A stretch of DNA of 64,000 bases from contig NC_052618.1 of NCBI RefSeq assembly GCF_016545825.1, positions 1,862,461 to 1,926,460 of the forward strand, written 5' to 3'. The notes beneath the pieces are model-generated. The model worked only from the letters and a program-made list of their open reading frames with translations, was not told where the DNA came from and did no database searches. The stretch is from Eucalyptus grandis (taxonomy: Eukaryota; Streptophyta; Magnoliopsida; Myrtales; Myrtaceae). Below are positions 46,351 to 58,487 of this stretch, one piece after another. The position numbers and the translations under genes are program-made. Positions within the stretch are counted from its first letter, which is position 1; the number at the start of each line of letters is the position of its first letter.

Positions 46351-48279
46351 TACAGGAACTAATGCAAATGTTTTGGTAGATCATATAACAAAAGTCAAAA
46401 AATGTAAAAAGTAGTTGCTGCTTCTGGCATGTGGGGTTGTTGAAACATTTAATCACTTATCTAGCTTTCCCTCAACCAACGGGATGTATCCCGCCCCCAA
46501 AAAGATTTTGATACTAACAAATAGAAGTCAAAAAATGTGATATAAGCTTTTCAAATGTATGAAAGATTTTTACATGCAGCATAAATTTCATGATTACCTT
46601 GATCACAGAAAATCTTTTGGCTTCACTATAAAATCTGCCATTGCTTTTAGGATGGTATCCAATAATACCCGCAACTTGTGATAATAGCCACTAACTTCCA
46701 GTTTAAGAAAATTAGAAAAAGAGTGAACATGTTGTAAATGGAGAACACCACTTACTGGAGGAAATATTTATGTATCGAATCAATGCCCAATTTGTATATG
46801 TATGTAAATACACACACAAAATAAATGTACATATATGTGTGTGTATTTTTTTCCTATGGCCAGAACTCTCTACATAAAAGAAGCTGATTCTTTCACCCAG
46901 GCAGGCAAATCAGATAGTCAAAATAATTTATAACACATTCAAGAAACCTCGGATGGGTAGTGGGCTGGGGCCTTCTGTAGCAAGATAAAGTATCTATATG
47001 CTGGCATGGGACAGAAAAAACGAATGACTAACCAATAGCCACAAGCAAAAAATCTATAGGTTGATGCGGGCATTATATATCATTCCACTCTTACCTCAGT
47101 TGATGAATGTGCTAAAACTAACCAGGAATTAGCAGTTATTGATAGAAAATGAAACTAGTTTGATGGCAATCATGCATGACAAAATGAGGCTGCAGATAGG
47201 AAATTGACACAAGTATAATAGAGAACCGTGCAACTTATTTCTTAACTTAAAGGAAATCAGGCACATATTGAATCTGCACTCTAGATACTCAACTTTCTTT
47301 TTTAGTTATTTTCACGAAGATGCTCATCAATCCCTAATACACTAAAAGAATGGTATGAGATGAAGAAGGGTCAACTCTTGCCAATTACAACAAATTTTTG
47401 AAAGTCCAAAATTTGGCCCAATAATCGCTTCTCTCACTCTTGACTAAGTGATTCCACAAACAAAATGCAGGTAAAGGCATAGTAAGGAGACCATCAAAGA
47501 GTCCAAAGAGCATCTGGTTATCCTCTTGCACAGGATGAGCTGCAGGTAGTATCCTGAACTTATCATATTTGCAACTCATAGTCCTAAATAGGTATTTTGG
47601 ATCCACACCTCGTCATAAATCCACTCACAAACGCTAGACTGGTGTAAGATGTCAATGTATTTAAAGAGCAATCCCATGATAACTTGCATGTGCTTTGCTT
47701 TTTGGTGCAATACATGATTAGAATTTCAAGCCTCATAATCTGGGCTTTCTTACATGACCGAGTTTTTGCCAAAGGGAATAAGCAAAGCCCTAAGTTGGTG
47801 AGAATGGTTTTTTGCAAATGACCTGAAAGAAAAACAGAGAAACACCCAGAGGCAAGAATAGCCAGAACAGAACAACATACCGTGAACAACATCAGTCATC
47901 TCAATAACAACATTAAAAAAATAGTTATTTGAATCCACAACGCTTTCATAAGTAGACAAACTAGTGGCCTCATTTGCATCAGAACTGATCATGAACCCTT
48001 TAGACTTGATCAAAGTAGCTGAAAAATGATCGCTTATGTAAGAACAACATTGTAGCAAACGATGCACTTTCATCCGTAAAATGTTCGCTTATGGAGGAGA
48101 GGCCGAGCTTTCTTGCATTGCTGCGCTTAGAATCAGAAGCTCTAAGTACTTTCTCCCCAAAACAAAGATGTGACCATACAACTCAGGAAATAAAATCGAA
48201 CCTCACTTGCGGTCGCAGATTTAGGGCTTCTCAAGGGACCCCTTCAAGCAGAGTGGAAAGCAAGTCATCGACGGAAGAT

Positions 48280-49200
48280 TAGACGAGAGGGCGGAGCAAT
48301 TGCTTCTCGGTCGCGAGTTGGGGGACGGAGAGAGGTGAGCGAAATCGCCGTCGGGAGAGAGCGCGATTCGGCTCACGTCCAAGGAAAAGCCCTAGCTCCG
48401 GTGCTGGTGCAGCTAGTCCACATACCTCGTCCACAGCAAGCGAGAATCCTTCTCTAGCCCTCTAGCTCGCGCCTGTCCTTCTTTGCCGTGTCGTCGGCCC
48501 TGCCCAGGTCCATCGAGATCTCCCTCGTGACCAATCAGGCCAGCGATAGGGACAACACCCGGTCGATGGCGGGAGCCTGGTGCCGCTCGGGAACGAGACC
48601 AAGGCCGCCTCCCTCCTGCCGGAGGCCGACGGCTTTGCGGTAGAGGCCGGCGGCGTCTTCGGTCTAAGGGAGGGGGAGGACGAGCAGATGGAGGACGCCA
48701 TTGGCGGCGATAGCTTGGAGTCGGAGTTGATGATGAGTTCATCGAAGGGAGGCAATCGGACGGAGGCCCAGAAGTTGCCAAGAGACCAACGCGAGCACAA
48801 ACCTTATGCTTGATCTTGGCGTTGGAAACAGTTGGAGGTGAAGGGGGTCGGGAACCAGCTGCAACTAGCAGGGCTTTTGGAGGAGGCGACGTGCCAGAGG
48901 TAGATGATCGGCGAGGTGAAGGCGGAGGCGGAGGGGGTGGGATGCACTGAGAAGGAAATAGAGGAAGTGCAACTCGTTCTTTGTCTGCTCTTTGTCTGCT
49001 CTTCCATGAGGAGAGAGAGACAAAACCTAAAAAGTTAAAATGAGGAGAGAGAAATTTTAAGCGGGAGTAATCTTTTCTTCTACCCGCCGAGCCGAGCCAA
49101 GCCACCAGCCAAGAGTTATTTGGAGAGAGTGAGAAGAGAGAGGAGAGAGACAGAAGCGCAGAAGAGGGAGAGAAGAGAGAGTAGACATGGTGGGCCCTAG
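48280..49200. other. GC-rich block with GA-rich edge, no assignable gene
   Basis: Base composition jumps to GC-rich from 48280, then ends in a GAGAGA-rich run (49100-49180). Long frames exist on both strands (minus 48413-49105, plus 48580-48813), but none shows a domain, and the long minus frame is low-complexity proline/serine/arginine. It may be the promoter and first exon of a lost gene, since it sits directly upstream of the minus-strand protease copy. Confidence 0.4.
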
Positions 49201-51492
49201 GACAGGTGTCGAAGTGTGAATGGATCAGAGCACGGATTGTGTGGCACTTTTAAGGTACCTAATATTTTCTCAACGTTCTCTCCTCTCTCTTTTCTCATGT
49301 ATATTGAATTGTGTGCCCTCTCCCCCTTCCTTTATCTGTAGTGAGATAGCTTTCATAGGTGAGAGGACTAGGGCTCTCAAAGAAAGAGCGTAGACTTTCT
49401 TTTCTATTGTGAGCACTTTTTAAAACATTTCATTTTCTTCTTCACCCTTTTTCCTTTCTACTCATGCATGTTCAGAATATCCCTTTCCTTGTGTTGATAC
49501 TTTTTTTAATATAGCCAAATATATGCCTCACGTCGACCGATAACGTCTTAGCGCACTTGCCTTTCATTTTTCTATTTTTATTTTCCATATATTGCAAGAA
49601 TATATAGAAAATCAAGTGCCATATCATGGAATATTGAATGAATAATACAAATCTTTTTCCGAAATGTACTCATCTCCCAACTTGTCAAATTAAAGCTCGT
49701 CCGTCACCGATCCAATGCAAATGCGATAAAAAAAAATACTCTTAAAGCTATATGCTATGCAATCTAATTATAATATTTTTTTAGAGGTTAAAAATTAATC
49801 CCTGATTTTTATGCAATAAATGAATTACAGGGTTGGCAAAATTTATGTGTTAACAAATACTTCTTGATTCAAAGATAATAGCATTAAATTCAGAAATATG
49901 AGATTTAAGAGAAGCACATTCAGCCATACGAAGAATGATGAGTCGTTGTCTAAGCCTCAACCGATTGATGAGGGATTTTTTTCTTAAAAAAAAATACTCC
50001 CCAATTTAGTCCAAAAACTTGCAGCTATTTTCTAATCTAGGATCTCCTATAGAACTTCATTTGTGAGACACAACGAAATAGCAGATAGAGCTCTTTCATC
50101 TAATTTGTCACACGTTTCATCTTATGTGCTTTCCAGTTTCTTCCCTTTCTCAAACAAAGTCTTCTTCAAACCCTACTGCATAAGAATAGCCAACAAACAA
50201 ACTTGCCATAGGTTGAAATTGCCACTCCCATCAAACTTCTCGATATCAAATCACGTTGTTGAACTTGAAGTCATAACCAAAAGATCTAGTGAAAACAAAA
50301 TAAATAAATAAAGGACCTAAGGCTCTGAAACTAGATTTGTTATGGTGAATGCAAAAACTATAACAAAATTGAAATTGAGAAGAATAGAGGAATGCTGGAT
50401 TTTATGTGGAAAGCCTTGAAAAAACCACGAGAAAAAAACAAAAAGAAGCAAAATCCACTATAGAAATAAAAGATTACAAAATCTGGCTCTAAAAAGTTTA
50501 GACTCTTTCTGTCTCAAATTTTTATATATAGATAAGAATCAAATCTAAAGTAGGAAATCTCTTTTTATGAAACCTTCTCCAACTACGAAAACCATTCAAT
50601 CAGGAAATCTATTGAAAATAGGAATTCTACTTGAAGTAGAAAGCTTTCCTTTTTGAGTTCAAACTTGAGACATATCTAATAACTATATATTAAACCAAAA
50701 TATTAAATGAGATTACACAAACCTTGACTTACCTAAGATATCGAGGAGATCTCAACAAGGGCAAGGGCGGCTAAGGGGCTAGACAATGACCTCGTGGAGC
50801 AGCGCAAGATGGTAGTGGTGGGGGTTGTTGAGACTAGAGTTGTGGTAGCTGGGTGTTGCAAGTGGTCCGCTGGCATTGCTGGACTGACGGTTGCCGAGGA
50901 GTCACTCAGAAGCTTGTAGAGATTGAATAAATTGATGACTTTGTTGCGAGCACTAGAGTTGCTGGTTAGGCACCTGAAGGCTACAATGTTGCCGTGCGGA
51001 GGCGGCCGTAGATTGGTTTGGGTGTGCCTAGATCTGCTAGGAGTCGGTCACACAATGGTCTTGGCATGACATGGAAATTCTCTAGACTCAGGAACAATGG
51101 CTCCTTCGGCGTGGGTGCAAGGACAGCAAGATGTCTTGGATTATGGTTGGACTGCCACAGATGACATTTACTAGGATGTTGGGGAGCGACAGAAGTTTTA
51201 CTGAAGCGTCAGTGATGAGTTAGGCTGAAGAAAGCACAGCTTTGAGAAATCAACACAGTTGGACGTTGAGCGAGGTTTGCTTCACTGACGAGGATAGTGG
51301 AAGGGCGTAAAGTGTAGCAGCAAAATTCAACAATGCGGCAACTGACAAATCGAGACGTTGGAGGGGTGAGATGCAACGATGCACGGAAGCGAGAGGTTTG
51401 ATGGTCAATCTACCATGACTGCAGGAGCTTTAGGTCACTGAGAACAAGGACAAAGACCAATAGGCGCAATGGTTATGGATTAATCTATTTGA
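49201..51492. other. Intergenic DNA
   Basis: AT-rich to 50730. A degenerate GGCTCTGAAACTAGATTTGT phrase at about 50320 recalls an antisense primer site plus LTR start. It is followed by a GC-richer segment (50740-51480) with no open frame or recognised motif. Confidence 0.4.
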
Positions 51493-51502
51493 TAACGTCA
51501 GT

Positions 51503-52417
51503 TAGAGGTGGCAAAATGGGTCTTAGACCCATATATATGATCCATTTAAATCATAAATGGGTAATGTATTGGTCACTTATTTTTTAAAGAAACTAATTAA
51601 ATGGGTTCAAAAATTGAAGATTTAAGATAAATGGCGCTTAAATTGATTAGACTTAGAACCCATTTTCAACTAAAGCCTCAAAATATTTCTCTTCCCTCTT
51701 TAACTTTATAAAAATATCTTTTATAAAAATCGAAATTATAATTATTTTTTATATTTCAATTTTCTTTCCTTTTTTTCCTTTCTTCTTCCTCCTTCTTTAG
51801 CCAGTGGCCGGCATGATGACGATTGGCGACTGACCAGGCGAGACTCAAGCTCACTCGCATTGGGCAAGCTCGAGCTAGCTGCATCTGGCGAGGTAGAGGC
51901 CTCGCCAAATGTCGTCAAGGCTTGAGCTCACCCGACACCGGTGTGGCTCGAACCTCGCCGATGTCTAACAAGGCTCAAGCCTCAACGATCGAGCGAGTTG
52001 GAGGCTTGCCTATGGCGGGTTGTTTACCGTCGTCATGGCTGGCGACTAGCTAAAGAAGAAGAAAAAGAAAAGAGAAAAGAGAAAAAGAAAAATTATATTT
52101 TTAAAAAATACAAATAATTAAAAACAATTATTTTTAAAAAGTAAAAATAATTAAAATTCGATTTTTAAAAGTAAATTTAAAATAAATTATGAAATTGTCC
52201 ATTAAATTTGAATTGCATAAAAGTATTTTAGCAATACCATTTAAAAAAATCATAAGAAATAAGCTTTATTAGGTTTAATTAAATGGAGTTAGGTCAAGTA
52301 TGGGTCAAAAATTTTACACTATGATAAATGGGTCATAAACAGGTTAAATGTGTTGATTTGGGTCGGACCATTTATGACTTGACCCAAACCCTACCTGACC
52401 CATCCATTTAATAGGTC
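51503..52417. mobile_element. Short non-autonomous element with 10 bp flanking duplication
   Basis: TAACGTCAGT occurs at 51493-51502 and 52418-52427, bounding 915 bp. The ends are AT-rich with repeated ATAAATGGGT/TGACCCAT phrases in inverted sense. The centre is GC-rich (GGCGAGGTAGAGGCCTCGCC). A 9-10 bp duplication suits a Mutator-like DNA transposon, but clear terminal inverted repeats are not visible. Confidence 0.5.
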
Positions 52418-52439
52418 TAACGTCAGTAGGGGACAATGT

Positions 52440-53100
52440 TCCCAAAAATAAAACTAGAATAGAATCAAAAAGTAGAAAAAAAGTTATTTCATTATTCTCG
52501 AGGAAAATTCTAGAATCAAGTCATTTTCTCTTCTTTCTCCCTCTTTTCTTTTCTTCCTTTTCTTTTCTTCCTCTTCCTCCTCTAGTTGGCTGCTAGGCTC
52601 GGCGATGGCCCACAACAAGGTCTTCTGGTCGTGGCTGGGCAAGGTCAACCTGGCCTTGGTTGGGTAGGGCTCAACCTTGCCCAGATGAGGTCAGGTCTCA
52701 CTGATGGCTAGGCAAGGCTCCCTCATGGCTGGTGAGGTTGCCAACTCTCGTCTAACCGATTGCCAGCTATCGCGGAGGCCCACTAACGACTAGAGTAGGA
52801 AGAAGAGAAGGAAAAAAAGCAAAAAAAAAAAAAAATCTCATAAAATTATCTCAAAATTAAAAGAAAATTTTATGTCAAAAAAAAAAAATTGAGAGTTATA
52901 CCGATCGCATTTCATGTTCTTTTTCTATTTTGGAAATAAAATGGACCCTCAAAAACTTGTCCAAGGAACTAAAGCAAAAAAAAAAAAAAAAAAAAAAAAC
53001 TAAAAGAAATTTTTTAAACAATAATAATTTTTAGGAATGAAATGATTACCAAACAAATTCACGAATTGATACAAGAAGCCATGATCATCCCCTGAGAAGA
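52440..53100. mobile_element. Possible second short non-autonomous element
   Basis: Similar layout to 51503-52417: pyrimidine-rich run (52510-52580), GC-rich core with GGCAAGGTCAACC and GGGCTCAACC (52600-52800), then A-rich runs. No border duplication was found. Confidence 0.25.
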
Positions 53101-55296
53101 AGACGTCCCCCTTTTATTGTGCAAAAATTTCCTTCAACATCCTAGAATTTCCACCCTCTTTTGTCATGATTTCCAGTCAAATATATCGTCAAATCTCCTC
53201 TTGGCAGGCCACGATCTCTTTCTTGATTTTCCATCTTCAAATCTGCTCGTGTATCATTGTTTCAGATCAGGCATAATTCATCTTAGAAATTCAAACATCT
53301 ATAATGCAAATGCACGTTATGTTAATGATACCTTTTATTTAGGGTTAGGGTCCATCCCTAATTTTTAGGATTAACGCCACAAAAATTTTCAAACAAGTAC
53401 ATCTATGACAAATTTATTTCAAACTAATTTTTCAACCGCCATAATTCCAAACTAGTATTCCTATGACAAATTTTCCCAAACTAATTTTGTGACAACAAAA
53501 ATCCCAAACCGATACATTTGTGATAAATTTGCTCTCAATTAGTTTCTATCAAATCGTATTAATATCACGAAAAATCACAAAACCGATATCCTTGTAACAA
53601 ATGGCGGATAAACCAAATACCCATCAACTACCACATATCATCCATCCAACTTAGGAACTTGACAAAAAAATTTACTGAAAACTAGTAAAAGAAAAATTTG
53701 TCATAAGTATACCAGTTTAAGTTGACACAAGTGTACTCATTTAGGGTTTTTCGTGATATAGGCCCTAATTTTTGTGCAAGTGATTACACTTGAAGCAAAA
53801 ATTTAAGTATCAACAATTCATAAATTAAACCATTGATCAAATAATTTGGTCTTGGTTTGTTATATTTGTCGAACTTATTAATTAATTAATGACTTGCCCA
53901 GATATTTTAGTGTGATTTCGTTCTTCATTAAATTATTTTTCAACAACTTGTGGAAAAAAAAGTTAAATAATCAATAGGTCTCATTAATTAATGAAAATCA
54001 GCCAAGTTTATTTGTACAAAGTACTTACCAATCTTGTTTTTCCTTTATATCTATAAACCAAAATTGGCTTTGGTTTTCTAGATTAATTGAGATTATTTAA
54101 AAGCTGAATTTTTTTGGTCAAATTATTTGTTAGGTAATTACCCTTTAACAAGATTTGGGATTTGGTTTTCCGGATTTACTGAACTCATTAATTGATCATC
54201 TAACCTTTGGACTAGTTATTGGGGCAGGACTATTTTCTCTTGATTAAAAATTATTAAAACTTGTGATAATTAATAGGTTTCATTAAATGAAGAGGGGCCA
54301 AGCTGATAATAATACTCTTCGTCGTCATCTTCCGCGCCAAGCAACATACATTCATTACGTTTGGGTTGATTAAATTAAACCTACTCTTGCATAATAACAG
54401 GTCAGACTTATTACGAACTCATTTTACATAAGATGTTGGGCCATGCATATTTCTAAATTCTTGGTACTAGCAAAACTTCATTAAATCTTCAAAAGTGAAG
54501 TTTACATAGTATATGAGTAGCAAAAGTGTACGCGCATTCACGAATGAACATATAGTTAACATTTGAAGGTTTCGCTGAATCGTCCAGTATAGGCTATTTG
54601 AATTATCAGTTAACGGAAAGAAAGAAATTACGAATGGCGCAATTGGATACGTACATATATAAATAGAGAAATAAATTTCGAGATTTGATTTTTTTTTATA
54701 TGATTGCTTACAAGATTAAAAATATTCAAAGTAAGATTTATATAAGATTATTAATATATACATTTATCCATTGATAGAGTGTTATATAAAACAACTATCG
54801 GGGATTTAATTTGTCAGAAAACCTTTAAGGTAAGAAGTCCTGTTTACATTACTTTATATAACAGTATGCTAGATTGACTAGCTTTAACTACGTATTCATG
54901 TGGTTATTAGAGATGAGTGTATGATTATTAAACCATCTATTAATATTTTTATCGCTTAGGTATTTATTTCAAAAGGTTGTGTTAAAAGCATAAGAAATAA
55001 AGTGACAGTTTCTTTATAGTTTTGTATGGGACTATGTTTTTAGACTCGAAAGCTAGTAACAACTTTAGGGGCGGATTGTATTTTGCAGATCATTTTAAAA
55101 AATTACAAGTTTAATAAGCACATTAAACACTGAAAATATGATTCATCCACAATTGTGCTTCCGTGATAGTTAACCATAAGGCTTAAGAGGCACGAAAAAT
55201 AAAATAAAAAATTTGAGGAGAATCCAATACAAAAATTATAATTCTTTCGTTCTTTTTATATTACACGTTTATTGTACTATAAAATAGGAATAGCTC

Positions 55297-55659
55297 TCAA
55301 TGAGCCGGCTCGGCAGGGGATACGTGACCGAGAGCCGCAACGCAGTTGTTCCATGTCTCATTGCTCCTCCTATAGACATCAGATTTTGTCCCCCTAATTG
55401 GCTTGTGGCTCGAGATGCTCAACTCCACAAATTGGTTGTGGCAGTTCTTCCCCGCTTTCAAGAGCTCATGACAACATTCATTGGTGGGTGTAAAGGTGTC
55501 GGCAAGGAATATGAATTGAAAGAATCCAGACCCACAATCAGATCTTATTCCCTTTCCGCAATCAGGGTTTCCGACCTTGGCGAAGGTAGCCGTAGGAAGC
55601 AATGCAATAGGGACGACCAACAAGATCATAAGAGCGGACAAGTTCTTCGGCGTTGCCAT
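55297..55659 (-). CDS. Secreted prolamin-like (ECA1-type) six-cysteine protein, copy 1
   Basis: Intronless 120-codon gene. Residues 1-27 form a signal peptide (hydrophobic ALMILLVVPIALL, then ATFA before the likely cleavage). The mature part has six cysteines at 34, 42, 62, 63, 73 and 106, spaced C-x7-C-x19-CC-x9-C-x32-C, with the NECCHELLKAGKNCH core. This fits the prolamin-like/ECA1 gametogenesis-related family, whose best-known members (egg-cell-secreted EC1) act at fertilisation; the role here is unknown. A TATA box lies 86 bp upstream. The frame is intact. Its C-terminus (GHVSPAEPAH) differs from copy 4. Confidence 0.8.
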   Translation of the reverse strand: MATPKNLSALMILLVVPIALLPTATFAKVGNPDCGKGIRSDCGSGFFQFIFLADTFTPTNECCHELLKAGKNCHNQFVELSISSHKPIRGTKSDVYRRSNETWNNCVAALGHVSPAEPAH

Positions 55660-55744
55660 TATGGTCTTTTGGGGATAGGAGGGTTAGAAAATTGTTTGAG
55701 ATTGTTGATCGTTTGATGAAGCAGTTGATCTAGAGATGAGAACT

Positions 55745-55750
55745 TATATA
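55745..55750 (-). promoter_or_regulatory. TATA box, copy 1
   Basis: Minus-strand CTATATAAG, 86 bp before the start codon, conserved in the other units. Confidence 0.7.
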
Positions 55751-58035
55751 GCTCGAGGGAAGTAGTGCATTAATGAAATCAATTCATCGGTTAAGATTCA
55801 GAAATTTATGTAGGAAACGTGTAAAATTAGTTCTCTTGCAATAAATGCGATGATTGAGGGCCTTGTCATCTGACTTTCTTTCCAGTTCAATCATTTGCCA
55901 TTAAAAAAAAAGTATTAATGAGTTGCTTGGTTGAAGAGAATTATCTGTAAACGAAAATACTTGTTTCCAATTTGACTTTCAATCCCACGTTTGATATATA
56001 ATATGAACTAGTGACATGCCCTCAGTTTAAAATAATTTTATAAAATTAAATTGGCTTAAAACGTTTCCCATATATATTCTCGCAAATGCACGTTATGTTA
56101 ACGATACCTTTTATTTAGGGTTAGGGTCCATCCTAATTTTTAGGATTAACGCCACAAAAATTATCAAACAAGTACATCTATGACAAATTTATCTCAAACT
56201 AATTTTTAATTCCAAACTAGTATTCCTAGGACAAATTTTCCCAAACTAAACTACAAAAATCCCAAACCCATACATTTCTGATAAATTTGCCCTCAATCAG
56301 TTTCTATGAAATCGTATTAATATCACAAAAAATCACAAAACCGATATCCTTGTAAGAAATGGAGGATAAACCAAATACCCATCAACTACCACATATCATC
56401 CATCCAACTCAGGAATTTGATTTGGATAAATGTGTCGTCAGTATCACAGTTTAGGTTGACACAAGTGTACTCATTTAGGGTTTTTTCGTGATATAGGCCC
56501 TAATTTTCATGCAAGTGATTACACTTGAAGCCGAAATTTAAGTATCAACAATTGATAAATTAAACCATTGATCAAATAATTTGGTCTTGGTTTGTTATAT
56601 TTATCGAACTTATTAATTAATGATTTAATGATTTACCCAGATATTTTAGTGTGGTTTCGTTCTTCATTAAATTATTTTTCAACAACTTGTGGAAAAAAAA
56701 GTTAAATAATCAATAGGTCTCATTAACTAATGAAAAGGAGCCAAGTTTATATGTACAAAGTTCTTACCAGTCTTGTTTTTCCTTTATATCTACAAACCAA
56801 AATTGGCTTTGGTTTTCTAGATTAATTGAGATTATTTGAACGCTGAATTTTTTTGGTCAAATTATTTATTAGGTAATTACCCTTTAACAAGATTTGGGTT
56901 TTGCTTTTCCAGATTTACTGAACTCATTAATTGATCATTTAGCCTTTGGACTAGTTATTGGGGCGGGACTATTTTTTCTTTATTAAAAATTATTAAAACT
57001 TGTGATAATTAATAGGTTTTGTTAAATGAAGAGGGGCCAAGTTGATAATAATAATCTTCGTCGTCATCTTCCGCGCCAAGCAACATACATTCATTATGTT
57101 TGGGTTGATTAAATTAAACCCACTCTTGCATAATAACAGGGTCAGACTTATTACGAACTCATTTTACGTACGATGTTGGGCCATACATATTTCTAAATTC
57201 TTGGTACCAACAAAACCTCATTAAATGTTCAAAAGTCAAGTTTACATAGTATATGAGTAGCAAAAGTGTACGTGCATTCTCGAATGAACATATAGTTAAC
57301 ATTTGAAGGTTTGGCTAAATCGTCCAATATAGGCTATTTGAATTATCAGTTAATAGAAAGAAAGAAATTACTAATGGAGCAATTGGATATCTACATATAT
57401 AAATAGAGAAATATATTTCCAGATTTGAATTTTTTATTTTTATGATTGCTTACAAGATTAAAACGATTCAAAGTAAGATTTATATAAGATTATTTTATAC
57501 ATTTATCCATTGATAGAGTGTTATATAAAACAACTATCGGGGATTTAAGTTGTCAGAAAACCTTTAAGGTAAGAAGTCCTCTTTACATTACTTTATATAA
57601 TAGTATGCTAGATCGAGTAGCTTTAACTACGTATTCATGTGATTATTAGAGATGGATGTATGATTATTAAACCATCTATTAATCTTTTTATCGCTTAGGT
57701 ATTTGTTTCGAAAGGTTGTGTTAAAAGCACAAGAAATAAAGTGACAGTTTCTTTATAGTTTTGCCTGGGACTATGTTTGTAGACTCGAAAGCTAGTGAAG
57801 ACTTTAGGGGCGGATTGTATTTTGCAGATCATTTTAAAAGATTACAAGTTTAATAAGCACATTAAACGCTGAAAATATGATTCATCCACAATTGTTCTTC
57901 CGTGATAGTTAACCATAAGGTTTAAGAGGCATGAAAAATAAAATAAAAAATTTGAGGAGAATCCAATCAAAAATTATAATTCTTTCGTTCCTTTTTATAT
58001 TACACGTTTATTGTACTATGAAATAGGAATAGCTC

Positions 58036-58396
58036 TCAATGAGCCGGCTGGGGAGGGATACGGGACTCGAGAGCCGCAACGCAGTTGTTCCATGTCTCAT
58101 TGCTCCTCCTATAGACATCAGATTTTGTCCCCTTAATCGGCTTGTGGCTCGAGATGCTCAACTCCACAAATTGGTTGTGGCAGTTCTTCCCGCTTTCAAG
58201 AGCTCACACAGCATTCATTGGTGGGTGTAAAGGTGTCGGCAAGGAATATGAATTGAAAGAGTCCAGACCCACAATCGGATCTTATTCCCTTTCCGCAATC
58301 AGGGTTTCCGACCTTGGCGAAGGTAGCCTTAGGAAGCAATGCAACAGGGACGACCAACAAGATCATAAGAGCGGACAAGTTCTTCGGCGTTGCCAT
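58036..58396 (-). pseudogene. ECA1-type gene copy 2, frameshifted
   Basis: Aligned with the intact copies it lacks one C in the CTTCCCCGC run and one base at CACGACAAC. Near the 3' end it has one lost G and an added C. The frame breaks just after the paired cysteines and stops at residue 66 (ends NECCVSS), losing the last two cysteines. The signal peptide and promoter remain. A truncated secreted peptide could still be made. Confidence 0.82.
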
Positions 58397-58481
58397 TATG
58401 GTCTTTTGGGGATAGGAGGGTGAGAAAATTTTCCGAGGTTGTTGATCGTTTGATGATGCAGTTGATCTTGAGATGAGAACT

Positions 58482-58487
58482 TATATA
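58482..58487 (-). promoter_or_regulatory. TATA box, copy 2
   Basis: Same motif and 86 bp distance as copy 1. Confidence 0.65.

Larger units (their letters stand above)
43248..48073 (-). pseudogene. Insulin-degrading-enzyme-like (M16) protease, broken minus-strand copy
   Basis: Exon remnants in order on the minus strand: 48073-47881 (ends NNYFFNVVIEMTDVVHG), about 46690-46598 (YYHKLRVLLDTILKAMADF), about 45440-45246 (SYQNFKFDEPRYHASYYRSL), 45148-44941 (GNIERDEAESIVHHVEDVFF), 44441-44337 (IHQDDITLNV...FHQLRTVEQLGY), 44281-44192, 44119-44033, 43932-43810 (LIESKMEKDKNFWEES) and 43510-43248 (ends IDDIFSFRASQPLYGS). Four exons from 44441 to 43810 are fully open with correct phase. The 46.6, 45.4 and 45.1 kb exons each need a small shift, and the last has an in-frame TGA plus a shift. 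The zinc-binding HxxEH domain and the block present on the plus strand at 35965-37757 are not found. Likely inactive. Confidence 0.78.

Noticed and set aside
47385..47606. Minus-strand frame in the protease pseudogene region
   Set aside because: Does not match the protease exon expected at that place, and no splice sites frame it.
48413..49105. 230-codon minus-strand frame upstream of the protease copy
   Set aside because: Proline/serine/arginine-rich shadow of a GC-rich segment; does not splice into the protease exons and lacks the family N-terminus.
55300..55716. Plus-strand frames opposite each six-cysteine gene (also 58039, 60913, 63595)
   Set aside because: Antisense shadows of the minus-strand genes; the minus strand has the signal peptide, cysteine pattern and TATA box.
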